Source: Haemonchus contortus
Taxonomy: Eukaryota; Nematoda; Chromadorea; Rhabditida; Trichostrongylidae
Assembly (NCBI GenBank): GCA_000469685.2
Contig: LS997564.1
Coordinates: forward strand, 26,898,459-26,962,458
DNA length: 64,000 nucleotides
Reading direction: 5' to 3'
In this document: positions 11,801-26,800 of the stretch, piece by piece
Position numbering within the stretch: the first letter of the stretch is position 1
Layout: each line of letters opens with the position of its first letter
Made by a program: the position numbers and the translations under genes
Notes under the pieces: generated by a model
What the model was told of the DNA's origin: nothing
Database searches by the model: none
The model's input: the letters and a program-made list of their open reading frames with translations, nothing else

Positions 11801-14800
11801 AGTCTGCATCGCGCAACGCGCCGTAGCAGCTTGCCTTGGGCATTTGTGTAATCACTTTAGAGTCCTACACAGAAATTGAGGAGAACTGAGGTTTAGCTAG
11901 CTTGAAGGAATGGAAAGAACATGACTAGATTTCGAAGTTGCAAATATAAAGAGCACTGTGAGCGGGAAGCACAAGCATAGTTCGATCAGGACTCTTTCGG
12001 GTTGCTTCCTGCCGCATAGAACTAAAATTCACAAAACTTGAAGCCAAACTCCGAAAAATCTATTTTCTATTTTCTTCTACCAGTAAAATGACATATTTTT
12101 TCCACTGCTTCCTTCAATAACGGGATATTGCGTCTTCGAATTGCATCCACATCATGAGTCCCTACTGTGTTTCAGCCTAGGTAACCAGCAAATTGGAACA
12201 AATGAACATCACTGCTGTCACACCGCCTAAGTGACCGTTGAACGGACATTATCGCATACCCATCATTTGAGTTTCCGAAAGCAGATTCTGTGATGGCCTG
12301 ATTTGAAGCATGACTTTGCGGCTTGGAGACGGCACATATTCAAAGACGCAGCTTACGATTAAGATGGTTACTGCTATTCCATCCTAGAATTGAACGGGTG
12401 CCCCTAAGGGTAAATGAAGAATGAACAGGGGACGAAAAACGCAGTGGACAGGACATAATATAAGCCCCAGTACTCAATTCACAGACGTCCATGCCCATCG
12501 ACCGATGATATGCCAGACGAATTTTGAGGCGATACACGATGCCCTATTCGCATTAGGACCAACACAACCACCATGCAATCAGCCAATTGCAGATTGGTGA
12601 GAGGTGTTTTACTCTCCTATTATTTCCTGCTTAATGAAAAAGGTTATTTTTGTTGTTACTCGTGTTTTTGTTAGGTTATGCTAATGATTCTGAATGTATT
12701 AAATAAACATTTTGCTTACTGTAGTAAGCTGTTCGCAATGACACACATTGTATAGCTCGTCCTTACGCCCCCACTTTACATCTTTACATAGGTCTTCTTC
12801 TCGTCCAGTCCGGCTTTAAGCGACGTTTCATTCATTTGGAAACACCGATTATCGTGCCTTCCTCCATGGTACTACTCCCTGCCTTCTCTGTCATTTTCAG
12901 CCATAATCTGGATAACCCAAAATTATCGTGAATCAGGCCTTTAACGAGTTTGCATCTTCTAGTGGCTCGGATTTTTGTATATGTCTTACATTGTGCGCTA
13001 GTATAACGCTAGTTGTGGGACCCAACTAAAGTTGATGAAACTTTTCCAACCGATACATTTGTATGACCTTGGGATCAAAAACTTTTTATTGCACGACAAA
13101 TAGAGCCCTAGGTGCCGCTGGAGTCTTCGAAACTCATTACGAATATGGGAATCAGAATTGTAAAATGAGATTACCAGGGACGTTATGCCTGCAGAAGTTC
13201 TGTATGAATACAAGGTTTATTGGAAATGCTAGCCGAAATATCAATCAAGCATCAAAGTGAGGCAGTGCCAGTGCTTTTGCTCTTCAGACGGAGTGCACCG
13301 ATTTATCCCCTACATCGCTGAAGTCTTTGCAAAGTGTTATATCGACTCCATGCAAGCTTTCGTTAGCTTCGTTGAATTCAATCTAGCAAGCGCCTCTATT
13401 CGGCCTCTACTTACGCTCGTTGCAGTTGTGTAAGAGAGATCGCATTTTTAATATTGACACAAATTGGATAGACATCGTTCTCATACAAAGTATGCAAACA
13501 AACTTAACATTGATGGGATAACTCAAAAACAAAATAAGCGAAATAGAGAGGTCGTTCACGGGCACCGTATAGATTCTGCAACTGGCAGCAACAAGCTAAC
13601 AACAATCGGCATACGACGCTCACCAGGATAAATGCCACGGAACGTTGCTACAGATTTTATGGGAACGGAAGAACATTGCCTAATGGCATCGAGAGACGAT
13701 GAGCAGATGTCGATGCACGCGTCCTTCGCCTGAAGAGGGAGATCCATCCATTACGCCACGTTGACGCTTGACACTGGTGTCCTGACTGCGCATTTCCGAT
13801 ATGCACTTTTCTCAGATGGACTTTGAGCAATCACAACTCATTTAGTGGACTCAACCGGCAGTTTTGGTTTCCTCACTTGTTAGCGTTCGTGAGAGGTATT
13901 CAAAACTTCAAATTTAGCTTCGAAAACATTGCCGCTTTCTTCCACTTTTTCTTGGTTTCCGGCTAGCCTTAGCCATGGCTAGAAATCTTCTCGCCTGCGT
14001 TTTATCCGCAAATTCTTTACTATCACTATTCTTTACTATCACTTCCCATTTCTTCCCAGTGTCTGTTCTTTTCTGACACCAGTAGAAGGGTGAGTTGGCC
14101 GGTATAGTGAAAAATCTTGTTTACGATCTGTTGCAATATTCCCCGATCCCAAAGAAGAGCTGCACACCACAGTCTCCAACCCCACCTGAGTTTGCTGTGC
14201 TTTCTCAAAAGTACTGCATGCCGATAGTAAGCATCCTTCAATTGCGAGGAAACTTTACGATTACAGCTAAACCCCGTGGAACGCAAAAGACTGAAAAAGG
14301 GTACACTTTTGAATCTGAATAACACAGGGTAATGACTACAATATTTTATAATAACTAAGAATAGTTCTGCTAACATATTTTTCCTTTCACTTTCTCTAGA
14401 ATAAAAAAAGGGAAAAAGAACCTGATGGGAAATTTCGTGTGCTACTGTTGTCGCTACCTTGTACTTGCTTATAAGAGGACTGAACAATTCGCTGTACAGG
14501 AGAGAATTTGGTCTGGAAAAGGGATTGCTTCTTCCCAGGAAACTAGGTCGTCAACCTCCTTAGTATAAGAGCCGCTCACCGAAAAGTCAGTAGTCCCCAA
14601 TTTTCCATCGCACCGAACGCGTTAAACGCAACCATATCTGAAATTCGAGATACAGCAGTACAGCATCAGCAATATCAGTCAGATGAATTTTTGGACATGC
14701 CAATCTTACCTAGCTTTGGTAGTGGATATTTGATACCGGTGTAGTTTTCGAAAAAATCCAAGCATTTGACACCTATATTAACTGAGTACGGAGCCGCATT

Positions 14801-17800
14801 AATTTCTCCTGGAGTTGCCCATGATCGAATCTAGAGAATAAAAGAGAATATCTAAGAACTCTGATCAAAGCCAAAACAAAGTACTATAAATAATGAGGAC
14901 TCCAGAAATTGTGTAATATGAAGGAACTTTTAAGTTTAAGGATTTTTTTTTTCATCCCAAGTCTTAGAATGAATGGAACAATGGCGAAGGAGATCAAATG
15001 CGTGGTCGCAAAATGATAGTCTCAATGATATCCAGCACATTTAGGAGAAAACTATCGAAAGCTGACCTGCTCGCCTTATAACGAGCACAGAATTTTAGAA
15101 ACACGTAAGTTTGAAGACTTCACTGATTGTATGTATAGTATGGTTGGTAAGGAAATCTTGCGACAAAATGGAAGTCATTCTGAGTTAGTCTCCAGAATTT
15201 TTCAGATCAATCAAATATTGCAAATATATTCAGAGAAGAGATCAACAATCTCTTCCCATCTTTTGAGCAGATCATTGATGCCTTTTGTCAAGGAGTCAGA
15301 AAGATTCAACTCAAAGAAATCATTGATTATCGTTTCCAGACCAAGTTAATTTACGAACTTCTCTCAAACAAAGGGATGCATGAAAAGGCTGAGCACATTG
15401 TAGTGATAAGGGACAACGTTCCGAGTGTACGACTGATGAACAACCTGGAGTGAAGCGAGTCCGGTAAAATTTTGTCACACGTCTAAAGAGAAATTTCGAA
15501 GTGCTCTGTCCTTCAGTAGGGACCAGAACTATGGGTGTAGATGTCTTTTTATTGATCAAAAACTGTGGTTCATAGAAGTAAAAGACAGTTGTGACTATCT
15601 AAGTCTGGACTTAGTAACTCATAATGAATTGGTCTCTTCACACCACTGAAAACTATCGTACGATATTTGCGTTACCTCGAAGAGCAGCATCTCCTGAATA
15701 AAGCAATCCAACCGACTGCTGACCGTTGATCGGAGCAGTTGTAGCATTCATTAGGTCGCTGATAATTTGAGTCGCTACACCCGCGTTTTCTCCTTTGAAT
15801 TCACTACAGAAAGTGATGGTACGAATCGGGTGTTGTCCATTCACTGGTGGTAGTGCTGCGGAAGCCGACGTGTGTTCCCCTGTTTACTCATGTTTGGATT
15901 GCAGGAAAATGTCTTAGCAGTCTATATTTCTTGCTACCGTGTTCACATTGTCCACAAAAGCTTTTAGCGCTTCGAATTTTTTTGTCGCACAACTTTTTTG
16001 CCAACCCTATAAGTGGCTTCTATTTATGTTTCTATTGATCTGATTTGTAACTGAGTTCGTTTTTCAACTCTATTTATAGTGCGCCTAAATAAATAATAAT
16101 AAATAACGACGTTCACGAACTCTCACTCCTGCAGCTGTACGACCTTCAACGTAATCGAACTCGCCGATGGCAATGGCCATTAGATACGTTGACATCACTG
16201 GTGTTTTATCGAATCTACTTGTGATCCAAGAAGTCCCCGGTTCTCTGTAATTTTTTTCTTTGTTGACAGTCAAATCAAAATGGGTGGTCGTTAAATACTA
16301 TATATTACCAAACTGTCCATCCATTGGGAAACAAAGGAAAATATTGTAAAAAGACCAACTTCCTTGAGATTTCTTCACATATATAGGATGGAGACTTTAG
16401 TGGCATTCACTTGAGCAAATTGATGACAAGAGGTATCGGCAAACAGTTCATAACTAAGTAGTTGTTAAGTGATCGACGAAACGACGTTTCTAGTTGTAAT
16501 TTTTTCCTGGCTACCCGCATTTCATGAGCTACTACTAAGTCGTTGCTGAGGCTTTCTCATGAAAAAGTCGGCGTTGGCAAGCAGCTAGTAGAATCAGTGA
16601 GTTGAACACATATACCTGCTTGCCACCGTGAACGTCTCTCGGCAACTCCTTTTGGAGACTATTCTAGCTCTTGTATTGTGTAATCTAGTGGACGTTTTCA
16701 TTTCCAAGCTCGACCATACTGACGGAAACATGAGAATAAGGTCAGAGTGCTTAGTCTTCACATAGCGAAAGCTATGGAGTAGGCGAATTCCTCCCGCAAA
16801 AGTTCTGAACAACCACTGATTTGTGGTGAAGTGCTACAGTAGTACGACAATATGTCTGGTTCGAATCGCCAGTGTCCTGTTGCGCACGGCAAAACTAAGA
16901 AAGCATCCTCACTCACTTCGACCCTTCGATGTAAAAGGATCAGCGGTGTTCCAGCCTCGGCGGTCCCCGAAGGCCATTACAAACATGGTGAGCTTCTTGC
17001 TGTATCACTTTCTTTCATTTCACTTTCGCGCAAATCCGACGCCTGCTCTCTAGGCACGTCTTCCAACGTCAGTATCTTCCTTGTCAACAAACGGATTACC
17101 CTGTGACGAGTCCCTTGAAACGATTGATAAAGTCTCTTTAGCCCGATCATTCAAAAATTAGCTGTTCAACTGTTGGCTCTGTTGGCTTTGTTGTTCGAAT
17201 GAATTTTCACGATTATGTGCTAGAAGTCATTAATGCGACATCCATTACACTAGCCTTTTGCGCGCAGGATGAGCCCTACTGCTAGGCAGACTTTCGCTCC
17301 GTTTTCTTGATATCCCTTCTGAATATAACCGCAGACCTCTTATCTCAACATTTCTGTAGGTATTTCCGAGTCTTCGCGCGCACTGGCCGAAGACTACTCG
17401 GCCTGCGGCATCGGAGGTTTCGGCGTGTTAGGTATGTATCATGCATTTTGCATAGTCTGCCGACAATTTGAATTCTTCGAGGGATAGGTGATTTTGGAGA
17501 GCTTTTTTTTGCATAAGTCAATGCCGGGTCACGTTCGTTTTAAGTTATAATAAAACCAGTCGATTCCTCCAACTAAGGCCGTGCTTCACTTTTTCACCAA
17601 GGTTGTAGAAATCGGCACTCTTCTACAACGGCGAAGACACCAAACGAAATGGTGTGACTATAGCAGTGGCAGACTCCCTGAAAGACTCTGTCTCCGCCGT
17701 CAACAGGGTCAGCAGTCGAATCATATCGGTGAGGATAGACACGAAGGAGGGGAACTGGACAATAGTATCAGTGTACGCACCTCAAGCCAGCTGCCCCACC

Positions 17801-20800
17801 TACGAGAAAGTTGAGTTCTATCTGAGCCTCGACGAGACCATCCGATCAGTTCCGGAGGGGGACTATCTTACCATAGCAGGTGATCTGAATGGGCACGTCG
17901 GCAGTGAAAGGAGGGGCTGGAAAGGGTGCATGGAGGTAAAGGTGTAGGAGTCAGAAACGATGAGGGAGAAAGGGTCCTTGCCCTGGCTATAGCTCACGAC
18001 TTGGCAGTCTGCAGCACCTTCTTCGCGAAAAGGAAGTCCCAGAAGGTAGCCTACAACAGTGGAGGGAAAGAAACGGAAATAGATCATGTGTTGGTAAGAA
18101 GATCGTCCCTCAAATCTGTGAAGGACATCAAGGTACTGCCCGGAGAAGACTTGGCACCACAGCACAGCCCTCTTCTAGTAGACATAGATAGCCATCGATC
18201 TTCTCAAGAAATCGAGGACAAGAACGGAACGGAGGATCCGGTGGTGGAAGTTGCACCAATCCGAAAGAGAACATCTCAAAGAGAAGATACTGGAAGCTGG
18301 ACTTCCAAGTCCCCAAGGGCCGATCCAGCAGACTTGGAGCAACGCTGTGGAGGTCATCCTGCGATGTGCAAAGGAAACGCTGGGGGAAACTCGAGGTGGT
18401 TTCCGAGGGGACAAGGAAGCATGGTTCTGGAATGATGAAGTCCAACGAGTTGTGATTCAGAAGAAACCGGCTTACAAGCGCTGGCAAAGGACACGCGCTC
18501 CAGAAGACCTATCTGCCTACAGAACTTCCAAGAGGCTCGCCAAGGCTGCTGTCGCGAAGGCGAAGAAAAGAACACGAACGCGGAAATCGACGCCTTGTAT
18601 GAGAATCTCGACAGTCGAGAAGGAGAGAAGTTCGTCTTCCACCTGGCGAAAGCGCGTCACCGCGCCACTCAGGACATTGGGGTAGTGAAGTCCGTCAGGA
18701 ACAGCGAGGGTGCAATACTAAGGAAGCCTGGCGAGGTCAGGCGTAGCTGGAAGGAATACTTCGACGGGCTCCTCAACGAAGAATTCGCCCGCCAGAACAG
18801 CTCCCAATTAGAGGCAACGGCTGGCCCAATCAATCTCTGGATGGAGAGTGAGGTGCGTAGAGCAATGGGAAAGATGAAGGTCGGGAAGGCAACTGGCCCG
18901 GATGGAGTACCGATCGAGGCATGGAAAGCGCTCGGAGAGCACGGAGTAAAGTGGCTCACCCGATTTCTGAACACTGTCACCGCTGAAGGAAGAATCCCAG
19001 ATGCATGGAGGAGAAGTACCATCGTTCTAATCTTCAAGCAGAAGGGGGACGCGATGGAGTGTTCCAACTACCGGGGAATCAGGTTGACTGCTCACACGAT
19101 GGAGCTGTACGAGCGGCTGGTCGACTCAAGATTGAGGGAATTGGTCCCGATTTCACAGGAGCAGTTCGGCTTCATGACTGAGAGGTCTACTACGGATGCC
19201 ATCTTCATAGCTAGACAGGTTATGGAGAAGTATCGAGAAAAGCGTAGACCCTGCTACATAGCCTTCCTCGATCTGAAGAAGGCTTTCGACCGTCTCCCGC
19301 GACAAGTCCTTTGGAGAGCGCTTCGAAAACGAAAGGCTCCAGAACACCTGATCTCTCTGGTGAAGAACATTTACGATGGCTCCACCACAGCAATACGCAC
19401 CCCACACGGCCAAACCGGAGCAATAGATGTCACGGTTGAAGTACACCAGGGATCAGCTCTAAGCCCGTTCCTCTTCCTATTCACGATGGACGTCATCACA
19501 GAAGAACTCATGGATGGACCACTGAAGACCATCCTCTACGCTGATGACATCGCTCTGATAGCGGAGAGCAAGGATGAACTCCAGCATAAACTCCAGAATT
19601 GGCAGAGGGTATTGACGGAGAGTGGACTCCGGCTGAACGTGGAGAAGACCAAGTTCCTCAGCTCCGAGGAGGGCATGGAGTCAATCGTCGACGGTCGCGG
19701 GGAAGCCATCGAAAAGGTCCAGGATTTACGCTATCTGGGGAGTGATCTAGCCGCTGATGGTAGCGTGGACCAGGCCGTAAATCCCGAATAAATGCGGCAT
19801 GGATGAAGTGGAGGGAGTCCACCGGTATCCTCTGCGACCGTCGGTGCTCCAGGACCCTGAAAGGAAGGGTGTATCGGACAGTGGTAAGGCCCACGATGCT
19901 CTACGGCAGCGAGTGTTGGCCCGTGAGTAATTCCCACGAAGGACAGCTTCACTCCACTGAAATGAGAATGCTCAGATGGGCCTGCGGCTGGATGCGGCTG
20001 GATCGGGTCAGAAATGAAGACGTCAGAACGGCTATGCAAACAGCTCCAATTCAACTGAAGATTAGAGAGCAGCGCCTGCGATGGTTCGGGCATGTACGAA
20101 GAAGACCACAGAGCCATCCGATAAGGGAAGCAATGGAATTCGAGGCTCAAGGTAAGCGACCGCGAGGAGCCCCAAAGAAGAGATGGCGGAACGTGATCAA
20201 GAAGGACCTCGCCGAAGCTAAGGTGACGGCAGAAGATGCCGTAGATAGAATGAAATGGAGACGGCTGACAAGGACAGCGGACCTTGCGACGGCGCGGGAT
20301 TAACGCTAGGGAGAAGAAGTAGAAATCGGCTGATTCTCCACTTCTTTGAAACGAATAATATTCTCCTTTCACGAAGTTTGACACAAGACTAAGTGGGCAG
20401 CGCAAATGGTATTCACAGTAGTGTGCTTACGCCTTCAATTGGATGTCTCGATTTATTGCTCTCGCCCTTCAGAGTAAATACACATCGAAGACTGATCTGA
20501 TAGGCAACCAAAGCCTTGGGCAGAACTTACGCATGTTTCGCCGGGCCTCATTCCTTACTTTTACCAAGTCGTCAGAAATTGTGATTAGGGGGGGGAGGGG
20601 GAAGTGTTAATGAGCGTAATCATGGGCTAACTCCTTATGTTGAAATCATGTTTGAAGAAACAGGAGGTCTCCCAACTACATTATCAACTCCAATTTATGT
20701 GAAGACATACGTAGCTCGATGCCGGTACAGATCGAAATCACAGTTTGAGGTACCCACTCCAGTCCGCAGTACTCGCTCTACTCCATCAACCTACCCACCA

Positions 20801-23800
20801 AGTCACTGCCTTATATATAAGAAGGAAGTGCAGTATAAAGCTAGGTTTTCCATATCACTTACTTATCGTAATCTTAAGTTTTGCGGACGGGCAGACCCGA
20901 CACACTGACAAACTGACAAACTTACAAACCAACACACCAAGTTTCTGCTTTACCAGTCGGGTCGACCAGCTAACGTCGGGCTCTCCTCCTTGTTGTGTTG
21001 AACATCCTATCCCGAGAAATGTTGAATTGAAGAATTTTTTTTCCCTTTTTCGAAGTTTACATCCGCTGTTTAGCTGAGTGGGAGTATGAAACTAAGGCTG
21101 AGCTCGAACAGATTATGTCGTCGTAGCGTATCATCGGACCGCCCGGGTAACGCCTGGCTTTCCTCCTTCTCAACGTTCTAGTGATCGACATCCGACATCC
21201 ATTTCGAGAATAATTGATGCTTTTCTGAACACGAAGTTGTCCCGATATATACAGCTTTGACACAGGATCCAAAAGCAGGGAAGCTGGCATAAGCAGGGCA
21301 CCGATAGTGGTATTGTGGGTATGCCTATGGTCACGCCTGCGATTAAAAGTGCTGATCGATTTCTTTTCATCTCAAGGATTATGACCCATTAAAGGTTCAA
21401 CTGACAGGCAACCAAAGAATTGAGTAGTACTCACAAATCTTCTCAAACGACAATAACACCATTAATCAAATAATCGTAATCAAATATTCGTAACCATAAA
21501 TACATCGTGAATACTACAGGCGTTAAATTTTAAATTCAGTTTGGTAAGTGCCATTATCAGTAGCTATCAGCCCTTATCAGTCCCTATCATTGGCCGTCTA
21601 CGATCCCGCCATAATCCACATCACATGTCAAACTGTCAAAGCTTTATATTAATGTCAGTTTTATAGTAGCTCTACCCTTTCGAGGATTCTCGATAGCCCT
21701 TATCAATTTTATCAGTTCCTGGCCTTGCACCAACGTTCTCGATCGCGCCACCGCCGAAGCGCCAGTGTTCCGTTATTAACACGGAAAACGCAGTGTTTTG
21801 GTTAAGACAGCTCATCATCAGCCTGCGTCAGTAGTTATCAGCTCCCGACACCGAGTACCTACGATCCTGTCACATTTACGTCACCTATTAAGATTTTAAG
21901 ACTCCGTTATTAACAGAAAATGCAATGAAGCATTAAACTATGACATCTCATCAGCTCTTATCACATGTTATCAGTTTCATTCTTTTACAATCGCTTCCCA
22001 TCCCACACCACCTATCAAATTGCCCAAAACTTCACTATTAACATGAGGGGCGGTATAGACCCAGTGGCCCTCGCCTTCTATGGTCTCTTATCAGTCCCTA
22101 TCACCTGTCATCATTCCCTGTCACTAATCACTAACGGTCCCTTCACTCTTACACCACCTGCCAAAGTGCCAAGGCTTCACCGCCAAAGATGGTAGCTACG
22201 GATTCTGTGACATTTGCATTTAAAGCTCCGTGTCAGTTTCTTTCAATTGTTGTCACCTCCTAAGCCATGCGATCAGTGTTCCCATCCTATCTTCTATATT
22301 TCTTGCGATGTTGAGTGTTCTAGGTTTGGTGGGACAAGAGTTATGAATTCCCGGTCGGACAAACAATACACAAACACACCAACAGACACACTTAGCCTAT
22401 TTTATAAGTAGGATCTCTCTACATTCTTGTGTCTTTGCATTTTGGATACATTGTAAGCCCTTATCATTTGCATCAGATCCTGACACCAACTGCCTTCGAT
22501 CATTCCGAAATGTCAGGGTCCAATTGTTAACGCGAGAACATAGCCTCTTTAGTTCTACGTCCCCTAATCAGTCTGGATCAGTTGCTGTCATATCAGTTGC
22601 TGTCAGTTATATCTTTGATCATCCATAACCCCTTCACATCCCACATCACCTACCAAAGTTCCTAGGCTCCACTGCTAACACGAAGGGTGTTACAGATGTT
22701 GTGTCTCTAACCTTCCATGACAGTTTATCAGTGTTATCAGTTGTTATCACTTCCCGTCAGCGCCACCTATCTTTCACAATATCAATCTTTCCACATTCTA
22801 CGTCTCCTGTCAAAGTATCCGGGTTCCACAGTAACACGAAGGGCGTTACGTACCTAGTTGTTCTCGCATTATATGGCTCTCTATCAGTCCTTATCAGTTG
22901 TCATCAATCCCTGTCATCAGACATTTGCTGTCGTTCACATACAACACCACCTGCAAAGTACCAAGGCATCGCGGCTCACATGAAGGGGCTACGGATCGTG
23001 TGTATTTTGCATTTTAAGGCTCCTTACCAGTTTCTATATATTATTGTCGCTTCCTATCATCTACCATAAGTGTTCCCATCCTGATGCCTGTCTCTCTTCC
23101 GAATTTGAATGTCGTAGGCCCAGTGACATAGGAGTTATGAATTTCAGGTCAGACAAACACACACACACACAAACACACCGACGGACACACTTGGCCGACT
23201 ATATAAGAAGCATGTTTGTGACTACTAAAGGTAGCGCGCTTTCTCCCGATTCAGATATCACTTTCAGCAAAACCGATCCGACCACCAAATTATGTAAATC
23301 GGCAGGAGGGATCATGGACTTTTGATGGTGACCTTATCAACAGTTGGAAACAATAACAAACACTATTATAATAAAAATTTTCGGTTGACCAATTAGGTTG
23401 GTCTGTCATAGATAGAGAAGGCGCTGTGCTAGAGAAGCTAACGAAGGAAAGGGCTAGGCATCAACGGTCTTAAGCTCCTGAGATCTTGAGCAAATGATAT
23501 TTCTATTTAGTGCAGTGTCGCCTATGCTGTGCTACAGAAATTCAAAAAAAAGTGGAGGGTCAACCGATCGCATTCGCTTCGCCCTGGGAGAAAAAGAAAT
23601 TCGTTTGCGTGTTGTTAGACTGAAATGAGAAGGGTAGAGAATGAAGAAAGAGCAGTGAATGAGGTAGCCCAATTCCAAATTCTGCATAGTACTACGGGAG
23701 TATCGATCAAAGTCACAGTCTCAAAGTCTTCGTTTCTGTCAATGCTCACTATATCCCCAACACTCGCTCCACTCCATTAACCTACCCACCACCGAGTTAC

Positions 23801-26800
23801 TGCTTTGCAGATTTTGCATATCACTGCCTTTATCATAATCATATTTTTGCGGACGGACAGACAGACGCACCGACAAACACACACACACACACCGACAAAA
23901 ACACAAACACACCGACACACCAACAGGCACACTTAACGAATTATATAAAGTAGGATAGGATGAAAGGATATAGATAAAAGCTCGATTCTCTTCGCCCACT
24001 TCTCAATACTAATTTTCTTTCTGTCAGATAGTACTGCAGGGGTCTACGGCAACAGAATTTATGAATTTCCGGCCAAACACAAACACTGAGACACAAACAC
24101 GAAAAAAAACACATCGACAAACCAAAGACACACTTGGCGAATCATATATATGTAGTACCAGTTGGGCTATGCATGCTTATGCTTGCATTATATGTCCACG
24201 ACCGCTCATCCGTGGGCTTAAAACTTGTGCAGGCACTTTATCAGGTGATATCGAATTTCCGTGCAAACAAACAGACAAACAGACAGACAGACGCGAGCGC
24301 TTTATATATGGTAAGGAAAGGATGATAGGATATATGTAGATAAAGGCTCGATTCTCTTCGCTCACTTCTCAATACTAATTTCCTTTCCGTTAGATAGTGC
24401 TGTAGTTCCTTCTGGATGGATCACAGTAATTGTCCATTCGGCTTTTAAATCTGATTCGTCGAAGCAGGGCACCACTCGTCGAGCATAGACCGCTTCCAGT
24501 TCAGTAACAACACCGGTTCTGAATTATGACTGTTCCATTATCAGAAAACATAGCGAAGCGTTAACCTGGAATACAGATCTTAGCAAAAGATAGAATGTTT
24601 TGTTACAAAATTCTGTTTTACACTGCTTCATAGACAGGGACCTTCTGGTCGCAAACTGCGGTGAAATAACAACATTCAAGAAAAGGTGAAATTGAAACAA
24701 GGAATAAAAAGGAAAGGTTACAGCTAAGCGACTTGACGCTGATATCGGGCCGAACGGCTCCTTGCCCATAGTTCAGAAAGGATAATCGCCCTCTTCGGGC
24801 AGCATTGCCAACATACAAATCGCTACTTTCTCATTTGGAAAAACCACTCGTAGAGGCGAATATCGCACAATCAGCTGTTTCCATTAGAATATGCGGAATA
24901 GTCGAGAACTTTTTGCACCACATCAGTAGTCTGACACATGGCCGTGGAATAAATCATTAGAGTGTCTCTGACCGTTGAGCTCTATTCGCTGAATGACTCC
25001 CCTTTCCCCTGCCCAGGATATTCTACACACGGCCCACAGAAATGAACAGTGGGGCGAATCGTCCGAAAGAAGCTGCGTCATCAAAATTGATAACGTACTC
25101 GACTCGAATGCCAAAAAACGGCAGCTAGCAAGAAATATGTAGTTGGTTGTTGTTTTGAACCAATGATAACACACTTTTTTTCCACTTTTCTGGCAAACTG
25201 GCATATTTAAAGATGACGATTATAGTTAAAGGCACTGTTCACGATAATTTTGGGTAATCCAGATCATGACGAAAAATGGAAGATAAGATGGGAAATAGTG
25301 CGATGAAGACGAAACTGCGTGAGTCGGTGTTTCTAAAGTGAAAAAAACCGAAAAATCGTTGAAAAGGCGGCTGTACAAGCGTGACACCAGAAAAATAAAG
25401 AAGAATAGGGGGTTTGGACGAGCTATACAATGTGTTTCAGTGCGTACGTGTGAGTCCTGGTGCGAATAACTGACTAAGGTAGTTGAAAATTCCCTCACTC
25501 ATAAACAGAGTTCACGAAAAACCCTAGTAACAGCAAAAATAACCCACCGTTTTCAGCCTTTTGGGGTAGAATATCGAATTAGGGATCGCAAAAGCAAGAA
25601 GAATAGCAGAGAACAGAAGAGTAGGGGTAAATCATCGCCCATTACTCGGCGATCAGCTGATTGTGTGTAGGTCCTAGAGCGAGAATTTGCAATCTGTATC
25701 GTCTCGACACTCGTCTGACGTAACGTGAGGGGTAGGAAAGCCCCGCGAGCCAGCAACAGGGAACTGTGCCTTTAATTGTCAAAGGAATCGGATATTTGCA
25801 GAAGCGTCGAAATGGCCATTCCACAGGATGTCAACGAATACTATTTCGGACCAATAATTGCAGTCCGGATTCAACCCTTGGTTCTCCCAACACAGAACCA
25901 CAATTCACAGGAACAGAAACATCCAAGTGTGGTGTCGATACAACCACTCACTTTCATCACTGTGCGTGGCACCATCCGGCTTGCCCCAATTTAATGCTGC
26001 TAATCTCTCTATGTAATCCTCTGTTGAGAGGAAGGTCTGTAGAAATCGTCATTAGATAATAACTTGGAGCCATGGAAAGATTATAGGTTTCTTTTCTCAG
26101 GAGTGGATACATCCTCTAGAACCTTATTCTGATTTTTACTCAAATATCAAATTGACAATCTGCAATTTTCGGTTGTATATGAACGAAGAAGAACCCAATG
26201 ACTAAAAGTGAAGTCGATAATATTATGAAAATCTTAGCAACGTGATAGGATGTGATGGAATCAGAATTAAGTAGTTCTTAAAAAACTCACATTTTTGATT
26301 TGAAATCTCTCCCTCTGTAGGTTATGCTATATAGACCTCTATCCGTTTCCGTGATTACTTTGCCCGTGTATTTCAGCTGAAAAAATATATCCACAGAATC
26401 CCGATTCAGCCACTTTCAAAAACCCAAAAATATCTCATAATTCCCATCCAGCCATGCCTGATATCTCTATTCTGCTGGGTCTCCTTTTCCTTGCCTATAA
26501 TTATCGTACTGCATACAGGTGCTGAATGTGTCTGTTGACATATTGCAGCGTTTGCGTGTATTTGACCAAATTCATTATTCCCTTTCCATGGATCTAGTGC
26601 GCTCATATTTGAAAGGGACGTAGGTGGTCAGGTTAGGAAAGCGTTTTGCAGGAATGGACCACGCCTATGGAGTCGAGGTGTGTACGAAGTGAGCGTTACC
26701 CAAATCAGCTTCAACTAGGTCGAATTTATAAGGGAATGAGTCAAGCTACCGCTAGACTCCTCTCGCAGCAGGCGGGGCGTGCACGGAGTCTGTCGCATTG

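Larger units (their letters stand above)
17583..20330 (+). mobile_element. RTE-type LINE (RTE A), 5'-truncated and frameshifted
   Basis: A non-LTR retrotransposon copy with an apurinic-type endonuclease, a reverse transcriptase and a C-terminal tail, in three frames separated by frameshifts. The N-terminal part of the endonuclease is missing compared with the relic at 37625-39770. It lies in intron 6 of aminopeptidase gene 1, opposite in direction to the gene. I could not fix target-site duplications. Confidence 0.9.
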
